Made by a program: the position numbers and the translations under genes. 64,000 bases of DNA from Channallabes apus (lineage: Eukaryota; Chordata; Actinopteri; Siluriformes; Clariidae), in the NCBI GenBank assembly GCA_030522415.1, contig CM060127.1, positions 11,448,707 through 11,512,706 on the forward strand. The letters are read 5' to 3'. Below the pieces are notes generated by a model. That model was not told where the DNA came from, searched no databases, and saw nothing but the letters and a program-made list of their open reading frames with translations. Numbering within the stretch: the stretch's first letter is position 1; each line of letters starts with the position of its first letter. Positions 56,353 through 64,000 of the stretch are shown in pieces.

Positions 56353-57225
56353 CTCCAAAGCTTTGGAATAGCCTTCCAGACAGTGTTCGGGGAGCAGACA
56401 CGGTTTCTCAGTTCAAAAGTAGACTCAAGACGCATCTTTTTAATCTGGCATACACATAACTCATCCCAGTACTCATACTCCAGTACACCTATACCGAATG
56501 GCAACTACGCTAATTCTCCCCATCTGTTCTGTATTTCTCTACCCATCCCGAGGCATCGGGAGATTTTGCCAGCTTCAGTAGACAAAGGCCGACCCTGCGA
56601 GGTTCCTGAGGCATCCAGAGAAGGACCAGCTCCAGCCGGATTCAGCTTTATGATGGTTGGAGCTACACATGCTGCTCCTGTGCTTCCAGTGATCCAGACC
56701 TCATCTGCCCTCTGCACCTACTGACTCGTCCCTATGCTGAACTGGTCTTCATGTCAATTTAAAGAACTTCTGTCATATTGAACTTTCACCTGCACAACAC
56801 ACAAGATGTTATATCATTTCTATCTGTTATCGCCCAAATGAGGATGGGTTCCCTGTTGAGTCTGGTTCCTCTCAAGGTTTCTTCCTAATGCCATCTCAGG
56901 GAGTTTTTCCTTGCCACTGTCGCCGTCACCCTTGGCTTGCTCATCAGAGAAATTTCATTCATTCGTCTCATTATTATCTGCACATTTTTCTCACACATCC
57001 ACACTTCCAATTATTTTCTTTTCTATAATTATTATTATTATTTGTTTTTATTTATCTATTTTCTATTATAATTTTATATATTTATTTATTATTTTATATA
57101 TAATTATTCTATATATAGTTTTTTTTTTTTTTTTTTAAATTTCTTTAATTTTTGTGAAGCTGCTTTGAGACAATGACCATTGTTAAAAGCGCTATATAAA
57201 TAAAATTGAATTGAATTGAATTGAA
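56353..57225 (+). other. Out-of-frame ORF2 end and 3' UTR of L2 copy 2
   Basis: Remaining ORF2 C-terminal codons (out of frame), then UTR with a T-run at 57120-57136 and the L2 tail. Confidence 0.85.
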
Positions 57226-57422
57226 TCATGAAAGCATGCCTTCTGGTTGACTGGAGTAAAAATCCCAAAGGGGATTGTGACGGGTTATCTATTAGAGGTA
57301 AGCTGTTGATTGAGACATTCCAAGGGAGAAATTGGAAAGCAGGTGTGACCATGACAAACAGCTGTCGAGAGAGTAATGCTCCTTCAACATAAGGAGGCCC
57401 ACAGTAGCTATAGAAACATTAC

Positions 57423-57478
57423 CGTGCAGAGCACAATGGATTAGCAGTCCATCGCCTTAACCTCTCGGCCACCTCGTC
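57423..57478 (-). pseudogene. Truncated tRNA-Ser(GCT)
   Basis: The minus strand has the acceptor 5' strand GACGAGG, D arm and anticodon arm with GCT, but the sequence leaves the tRNA in the variable arm; the T arm and 3' acceptor are missing, replaced by the unit's TAGAAACATTAC. A deletion joined two parts of the unit. Confidence 0.85.
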
Positions 57479-58456
57479 GGAGGTGAGAATGTTTATCACA
57501 CATTTTGTAAAGGACAGCGGAATAGCTAGTAGTTATTTTTTCCTGATCAATCCCATCCATGTCTGAGGGCATGGCATCCAAGTTTCATCCCATAGCCCAC
57601 TTGATTTGTCGTCAAACGACTTAAATTCTTGGACACATAGTAAAGCGTTTTTCAGCCTTTAAGACAAATTCTGGAGGGAAGATTACTTTTCCTTTTTCTG
57701 AGCAAACTCATTCTATCGTTCAACATGTGCAGGCCTTGTGGCATGTTGTGTGCTTTCACAGGAAGTGAATGGAGCGAATGTGGCGAGGCGCTGCAATCTT
57801 GACAGAGATCAGGATCGTTTCTTTTTTCGAGCGGACCGTTTTCCAATCTTTGAGTGGTGAGGTTTCAATTAGGTCTATACTGGGCCATGTTCAGACTAAC
57901 TAGGTAGCTTTTTTGACCAATTATAACGATTTATTAACTAGAGATGTGAATAACCTTGTGAAAAAGGGAACAAGTTTTGAGACCTCTGTAAGCAGCATGC
58001 TCCATGTTTGCAGACTGTCTGAGGTGGTCCATGGACACCACTGGAGCAGCGTGACGGCGCAGCATGAAGACATGGGACACACGAGCTGCCTGAAGCCTAG
58101 GGAGACAAGACTCGCAAGGCAGAATTGCCTCCTGCAGTTGACACCGTGACAGCAGCTCTGATCATGAAAGCATGCCTTCTGGTTGACTGGAGTCAAAATC
58201 CCAAAGGGGATTGTGAGGGGTTATCTATTAGAGGTAAGCTGTTGATTGAGACATTCCAAGGGAGAAATTGGAAAGCAGGTGTGACCATGACAAACAGCTG
58301 TGAAGAGACTAATGCTCCTTCAACATAAGGAGGCCCACAGTAGCTATAGAAACATTACCATGAAGAGAGATAGGGCATGAACTTTCCAGCAGAATTACAG
58401 GCTGGAAGTGACACTCAGCCAACTGTCAATGCAGGAGTCGAATCAAAAGCAGGTCC

Positions 58457-58538
58457 TGGCAGCGGTGGGATTCGAACCCACGCCCCCAAAGAGACTGGAG
58501 CCTTAATCCAGCGCCTTAGACCGCACGGCCACGCGAAC
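58457..58538 (-). tRNA. tRNA-Leu(AAG), probably impaired
   Basis: 82 nt. Anticodon arm GATTAAGGC with AAG, long variable arm, T arm GGGTTCGAATCCC. The acceptor reads GTTCGCG instead of GGTAGCG, which breaks two pairs with CGCTGCC, and the D arm has GTGCGG for GAGCGG. TTTT lies about 9 bases downstream. Likely a pseudogene or weak gene. Confidence 0.7.
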
Positions 58539-58907
58539 AACAACTGATGGGAAATTACCATGGGACGTCAGAAAAAGAGAGAAAGAGAGAGAAAACGTAA
58601 CACTTTGGCAAAAACGTGTGCCCTGAGTTGATTACTAAAAATGACTGTTCATGATCAAAGCATCCATACCTACATGGGTTATGCACAGTGGATCGACGGT
58701 CAACTGCTTTAAATCTAGTGTTGACATAATTCACACCGATGAACATGCATCCAAAATGCACATGACTAGTGCTACATGTCTCCAGTCTCTCAATCCAGTC
58801 TAGTGAGGCTCACGGACCTGTGCAAAGCCACTACTTGTACGCCTTCTCAGCACGAGAGAGACTTCAATAATGTCAGTCATTCCTGCAAACAGGATAAACC
58901 ACAGAAC

Positions 58908-58989
58908 TGACGAAGGTGGGATTCAAACCCACACGTGCAGAGCACAATGGATTAGCAGTCCATCGCCTTAAACTCTCGGCCACCTCGTC
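58908..58989 (-). tRNA. tRNA-Ser(GCT), B-box mutated
   Basis: 82 nt, acceptor GACGAGG/CTTCGTC, anticodon GCT (GACTGCTAATC), long variable arm. The T-loop reads GGTTTGAATCC where the consensus B-box is GGTTCGAATCC, and the D-loop differs from its sisters. Probably poorly transcribed. Confidence 0.75.
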
Positions 58990-60082
58990 GGAGGTGGTAA
59001 TGTTTATCACACATTTTGTGAAGGACAGCGGAATAGCTAGTAGTTATTTTTTCCTGACCAATCCCATCCATGTCTGAGGGCATGGCATCCAAGTTTCATC
59101 CCATAGGCCACTTGATTTGTCGTCAAACGACTTAAATTCTTGGACACATAGTAAAGCGTTTTTCAGCCTTTAAGACAAATTCTGGAGGGAAGATTACTTT
59201 TCCTTTTTCTGAGCAAACTCATTCTATCGTTCAACATGTGCAGGCCTTGTGGCATGTTGTGTGCTTTCACAGGAAGTGAATGGAGCGAGAGGCGCTGCAA
59301 TCTTGGCAGAGATCAGGATCGTTTCTTTTTTCGAGCGGACCGTTTTCCAATCTTTGAGTGGTGAGGTTTCAATTAGGTCTATACTGGGCCATGTTCAGAC
59401 TAACTAGGTAGCTTTTTTGAGCAACTATAACGCTTTATTAACTAGAGATGTGAATAACCTTGTGAAAAAGGGAACAAGTTTTGAGACCTCTGTAAGCAGC
59501 ATGCTCCATGTTGGCAGACTGTCTGAGGTGGTCCATGGACACCACTGGAGCAGCGTGACGGCGCAGCATGAAGACATGGGACACACGAGCTGCCTGAAGC
59601 CTAGGGAGACAAGACTCGCAAGGCAGAATTGCCTCCTGCAGTTGACACCGTGACAGCAGCTCTGATCATGAAAGCATGCCTTCTGGTTGCCTGGAGTCAA
59701 AATCCCAAAGGGGATTGTGAGGGGTTATCTATTAGAGGTAAGCTGTTGATTGAGACATTCCAAGGGAGAAATTGGAAAGCAGGTGTGACCATGACAAACA
59801 GCTGTGGAGAGACTAATGCTCCTTCAACATAAGGAGGCCCACAGTAGCTATAGAAACATTACCATGAAGAACTCCCAACTGCTTTAAATCTAGTGTTGAC
59901 ATAATTCACACCGATGAACATGCATCCAAAATGCACATGACTAGTGTTACATGTCTACAGTCTCTCAATCCAGTCTAGTGAGGCTCACGGACCTGTGCAA
60001 AGCCACTACTTGTACGCCTTCTCAGCACGAGAGAGACTTCAATAATGTCAGTCATTCCTGCAAACAGGATAAACCACAGAAC

Positions 60083-60164
60083 TGACGAAGGTGGGATTCG
60101 AACCCACCCGTGCAGAGCACAATGGATTAGCAGTCCATCGCCTTAACCTCTCAGCCACCTCGTC
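60083..60164 (-). tRNA. tRNA-Ser(GCT)
   Basis: 82 nt, intact acceptor, anticodon GCT, variable arm and T arm (GGTTCGAATCC). D arm GGCTGAGAGG versus GGCCGAGAGG in sisters. Discriminator A. No TTTT within about 30 bases downstream. Confidence 0.9.
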
Positions 60165-60982
60165 GGAGGTGAGATTGTTTATCACACATTTTGTAAAGGA
60201 CAGCGGTATAGCTAGTAGTTATTTTTTCCTGATCAATCCCATCCATGTCTGAGGGCATGGCATCCAAGTTTCATCCCATAGCCCACTTGATTTGTCGTCA
60301 AACGACTTAAATTCTTGGACACATAGTAAAGCGTTTTTCAGCCTTTAAGACAAATTCTGGAGGGAAGATTACTTTTCTTTTTTCTGAGCAAACTCATTCT
60401 ATCGTTCAACATGTGCAGGGCTTGTGGCATGTTGTGTGCTTTCACAGGAAGTGAATGGAGCGAATGTGGCGAGGCGCTGCAATCTTGACAGAGATCAGGG
60501 TCGTTTCTTTTTTCGAGCGGACCGTTTTTCAATCTTTGAGTGGTGAGGTTTCAATTAGGTCTATACTGGGCCATGTTCAGACTAACTAGGTAGCTTTTTT
60601 GAGCAATTATAACGCTTTATTAACTAGAGATGTGAATAACCTTGTGAAAAAGGGGACAAGTTTTGAGACCTCTGTAAGCAGCATGCTCCATGTTGGCAGA
60701 CTGTCTGAGGTGGTCCATGGACACCACTGGAGCAGCGTGACGGCGCAGCATGAAGACATGGGACACACGAGCTGCCTGAAGCCTAGGGAGACAAGACTCG
60801 CAAGGCAGAATTGCCTCCTGCAGTTGATACCGTGACAGCAGCTCTGATCATGAAAGCATGCCTTCTGGTTGACTGGAGTCAAAATCCCAAAGGGGATTGT
60901 GAGGGGTTATCTATTAGAGGTAAGCTGTTGATTGAGACATTCCAAGGGAGGAATTGGAAAGCAGGTGTGACCATGACAAACA

Positions 60983-61480
60983 GCGGACCGTTTTCCAATC
61001 TTTGAGTGGTGAGGTTTCAATTAGGTCTATACTGGGCCATGTTCAGACTAACTAGGTAGCTTTTTTGAGCAATTATAACGCTTTATTAACTAGAGATGTG
61101 AATAACCTTGTGAAAAAGGGAACAAGTTTTGAGACCTCTGTAAGCAGCATGCTCCATGTTGGCAGACTGTCTGAGGTGGTCCATGGACACCACTGGAGCA
61201 GCGTGACGGCGCAGCATGAAGACATGGGACACACGAGCTGCCTGAAGCCTAGGGAGACAAGACTCGCAAGGCAGAATTGCCTCCTGCAGTTGATACCGTG
61301 ACAGCAGCTCTGATCATGAAAGCATGCCTTCTGGTTGACTGGAGTCAAAATCCCAAAGGGGATTGTGAGGGGTTATCTATTAGAGGTAAGCTGTTGATTG
61401 AGACATTCCAAGGGAGAAATTGGAAAGCAGGTGTGACCATGACAAACAGCTGTGGAGAGACCAATGCTCCTTCAACATAA
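60983..61480 (+). repeat. 466-bp internal duplication inside one tRNA-cluster unit
   Basis: The block from GCGGACCGTTTTCCAATC to GACCATGACAAACAGC (about 60517-60982) is repeated immediately as 60983-61448 with almost no differences. It involves only the tRNA-free part of the unit. Confidence 0.88.
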
Positions 61481-61607
61481 GGAGGCCCACAGTAGCTATA
61501 GAAATATTACCATGAAGAGAGATAGGGCATGAACTTTCCAGCAGAATTACAGGTGGAAGTGACCCTCAGCCAACTGTCAATGCAGGAGTCGAATCAAAAG
61601 CAGGTCC

Positions 61608-61689
61608 TGGCAGCGGTGGGATTCGAACCCACGCCCCCAAAGAGACTGGAGCCTTAATCCAGCGCCTTAGACCGCTCAGCCACGCTACC
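61608..61689 (-). tRNA. tRNA-Leu(AAG), intact
   Basis: 82 nt. Acceptor GGTAGCG pairs with CGCTGCC, discriminator A; D arm GGCTGAGCGG; anticodon AAG; variable arm; T arm with GGTTCGAATCC. TTTT terminator follows about 9-12 bases downstream. Best Leu copy in the cluster. Confidence 0.93.
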
Positions 61690-62058
61690 AACAACTGATG
61701 GGAAATTACCATGGGACGTCAGAAAAAGAGAGAAAGAGAGAGAAAACGTAACACTTTGGAAAAAACGTGTGCCCTGATTTGATTACTAAAAATTACTGTT
61801 CATGATCAAAGCATCCATACCTACATGGGTTATGCACAGTGGATCGACGGTCAACTGCTTTAAATCTAGTGTTGACATAATTCACACCGATGAACATGCA
61901 TCCAAAATGCACATGACTAGTGCTAAATGTCTCCAGTCTCTCAATCCAGTCTAGTGAGGCTCACGGACCTGTGCAAAGCCACTACTTGTACGCCTTCTCA
62001 GCACGAGAGAGACTTCAATAATGTCAGTCATTCCTGCAAACAGGATAAACCACAGAAC

Positions 62059-62140
62059 CGACGAAGGTGGGACTCGAACCCACGCGTGCAGAGCACAATG
62101 GATTAGCAGTCCATCGCCTTAACCTCTCGGCCACCTCGTC
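62059..62140 (-). tRNA. tRNA-Ser(GCT), intact
   Basis: 82 nt with GACGAGG/CTTCGTC acceptor, discriminator G (the usual Ser base), GGCCGAGAGG D arm, GCT anticodon, CGCGTGGGTTCGAGTCC T arm. Closest to the vertebrate consensus among the Ser copies. Confidence 0.93.
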
Positions 62141-63117
62141 GGAGGTGAGAATGTTTATCACACATTTTGTAAAGGACAGCGGAATAGCTAGTAGTTATTT
62201 TTTCCTGATCAATCCCATCCATGTCTGAGGGCATGGCATCCAAGTTTCATCCCATAGCCCACTTGATTTGTCGTCAAACGACTTAAATTCTTGGACACAT
62301 AGTAAAGCGTTTTTCAGCCTTTAAGACAAATTCTGGAGGGAAGATTACTTTTCTTTTTTCTGAGCAAACTCATTCTATCGTTCAACATGTGCAGGCCTTG
62401 TGGCATGTTGTGTGATTTCACAGGAAGTGAATGGAGCGAATGTGGCGAGGCGCTGCAATCTTGACAGAGATCAGGATCGTTTCTTTTTTCGAGCGGACCG
62501 TTTTCCAATCTTTGAGTGGTGAGGTTTCAATTAGGTCTATACTGGGCCATGTTCAGACTAACTAGGTAGCTTTTTTGAGCAATTATAACACTTTATTAAC
62601 TAGAGATGTGAATAACCTTGTGAAAAAGGGAACAAGTTTTGAGACCTCTGTAAGCAGCATGCTCCATGTTGGCAGACTGTCTGAGGTGGTCCATGGACAC
62701 CACTGGAGCAGCGTGACGGCGCAGCATGAAGACATGGGACACACGAGCTGCCTGAAGCCTAGGGAGACAAGACTCGCAAGGCAGAATTGCCTCCTGCAGT
62801 TGATACCGTGACAGCAGCTCTGATCATGAAAGCATGCCTTCTGGTTGACTGGAGTCAAAATCCCAAAGGGGATTGTGAGGGGTTATCTATTAGAGGTAAG
62901 CTGTTGATTGAGACATTCCAAGGGAGAAATTGGAAAGCAGGTGTGACCATGACAAACAGCTGTGGAGAGACTAATGCTCCTTCAACATAAGGAGGCCCAC
63001 AGTAGCTATAGAAATATTACCATGAAGAGAGATAGGGCATGAACTTTCCAGCAGAATTACAGCTGGAAGTGACCCTCAGCCAACTGTCAATGCAGGAGTC
63101 GAATCAAAAGCAGGTCC

Positions 63118-63199
63118 TGGCAGCGGTGGGATTCGAACCCACACCCCCAAAGAGACTGGAGCCTTAATCCAGCGCCTTAGACCCCTCGGCCACGCTACC
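63118..63199 (-). tRNA. tRNA-Leu(AAG)
   Basis: 82 nt. Acceptor and T arm intact, AAG anticodon. D arm GGCCGAGGGGTCTAAGGC has GGGG for GCGG. TTTT is downstream. Probably functional. Confidence 0.9.
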
Positions 63200-63568
63200 A
63201 ACAACCAGTCAGAAATTACCATGGGACGTCAGAAAAAGAGAGAAAGAGAGAGAAAACGTAACACTTTGGCAAAAACGTGTGCCCTGAGTTGATTACTAAA
63301 AATGACTGTTCATGATCAAAGCATCCATACCTACATGGGTTATGCACAGTGGATCGACGGTCAACTGCTTTAAATCTAGTGTTGACATAATTCACACTGA
63401 TGAACATGCATCCAAAATGCACATGACTAGTGCTACATGTCTCCAGTCTCTCAATCCAGTCTAGTGAGGCTCACGGACCTGTGCAAAGCCACTACTTGTA
63501 CGCCTTCTCAGCACGAGAGAGACTTCAATAATGTCAGTCATTCCTGCAAACAGGATAAACCACAGAAC

Positions 63569-63650
63569 TGACGAAGGTGGGATTCGAACCCACACATGCA
63601 GAGCACAATGGATTAGCAGTCCATCGCCTTAACCTCTCGGCCACCTCGTC
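63569..63650 (-). tRNA. tRNA-Ser(GCT)
   Basis: 82 nt, acceptor, D arm, GCT anticodon and B-box GGTTCGAATCC intact; discriminator A instead of G; small changes in the variable arm/T-stem junction (ATGTGTGGG). Confidence 0.9.
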
Positions 63651-64000
63651 GGAGGTGAGACTGTTCATCACACATTTTGTAAAGGACAGCGGAATAGCTA
63701 GTAGTTATTTTTTCCTGATCAATCCTATCCATGTCTGAGGGCATGGCATCCAAGTTTCATCCCATAGCCCACTTGATTTGTCGTCAAACGACTTAAATTC
63801 TTGGACACATAGTAAAGCGTTTTTCAGCCTTTAAGACAAATTCTGGAGGGAAGATTACTTTTCCTTTTTCTGAGCAAACTCATTCTATCGTTCAACATGT
63901 GCAGGCCTTGTGGCATGTTGTGTGCTTTCACAGGAAGTGAATGGAGCGAATGTGGCGAGGCGCTGCAATATTGACAGAGATCAGGGTCGTTTCTTTTTTC

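Larger units (their letters stand above)
52742..57225 (+). mobile_element. L2 LINE, 5'-truncated, copy 2, inserted in a tRNA-cluster unit
   Basis: Starts within ORF1 and ends in the (TTGAA)n tail. The flanks ATCATGA (52735-52741) and ATCATGA (57225-57231) are a short target duplication; in other units this place reads CTGATCATGAAAGC without a LINE, so the empty site is present several times. Nucleotide identity to the 11.4-kb L2 is very high, so both are recent. Confidence 0.92.
52210..64000. repeat. Tandem tRNA gene cluster (continues past the window)
   Basis: A unit starting GTAAAGCGTTTTTCAGCC recurs at about 52213, 57640, 59151, 60326, 62303 and 63803. The standard unit (57640-59150, 62303-63802) is about 1.5 kb and holds one tRNA-Leu(AAG) and one tRNA-Ser(GCT), both on the minus strand. 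The unit at 59151 has lost the Leu gene by deletion; the unit at 60326 has an extra 466-bp internal duplication; the first unit is split by an L2. Small peptide frames repeating in every unit are not genes. Confidence 0.92.

Noticed and set aside
52487..63422. Repeated 64-, 67-, 78- and 91-codon ORFs in each tRNA-cluster unit
   Set aside because: They recur because the DNA repeats; no start context, domain or codon-level conservation is evident, and both strands are open in the same place.

Overview
This is eukaryotic, repeat-dominated DNA from a teleost fish genome. The evidence is canonical intronless replication-dependent histone H2B and H4 genes with the metazoan 3' stem-loop, nuclear tRNA-Leu(AAG) and tRNA-Ser(GCT) genes of vertebrate type, LINEs of the fish L2 and Rex1/L2-like kinds, a Ty3/Gypsy element primed by tRNA-Leu, many hAT elements with 8-bp target duplications, and (TA)n, (TG)n and (GATA)n arrays. 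A catfish is plausible, but the species cannot be fixed from sequence alone. There are no operons, CRISPR arrays or bacterial features.

Layout. 1-6.35 kb: tail of a plus-strand LINE, then a full-length minus-strand Rex1/L2-like LINE with one open 993-codon ORF, sitting in the integrase region of a decayed minus-strand Gypsy element. 6.35-11.4 kb: hAT-like debris, a fold-back region and microsatellites, and copy A of a gene-like repeat. 11.4-16.5 kb: a near full-length L2 LINE (ORF1 SGNH esterase, ORF2 endonuclease/RT) with three ORF2 lesions. 17.6-18.9 kb: a hAT element. 18.86-24.59 kb: a 2.2-kb segment present twice in tandem and almost identical, the second copy interrupted by a hAT element. 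25.2-27.1 kb: an internally deleted Gypsy element with both LTRs.

24.6-48.0 kb is one large inverted repeat. Each arm carries H4 and H2B transcribed away from a 2.3-kb central spacer. Both H2B genes are intact and encode identical proteins. The left H4 is intact and the right H4 has a stop at codon 29. The left arm grew by insertions whose empty sites survive in the right arm: a 3.06-kb hAT containing a second hAT and a SINE, and a 2.3-kb TTAA-target element containing tRNA-Glu-like repeats. The right arm gained a Harbinger-type element.

48-52 kb holds a possible CpG-rich first exon with a YY1-like site and copy B of the gene-like repeat, split by an 8-bp-TSD transposon. 52.2-64.0 kb is a tandem tRNA cluster of roughly 1.2-2.0-kb units with minus-strand tRNA-Leu(AAG) and tRNA-Ser(GCT) genes. 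Its first unit is split by a second, 5'-truncated L2 whose ORF2 is open to near its end.

The functional host content is therefore the three intact histone genes and the tRNA genes; nearly everything else is mobile-element DNA. Coordinates of repeat edges come from reading by eye and may be off by a few bases.
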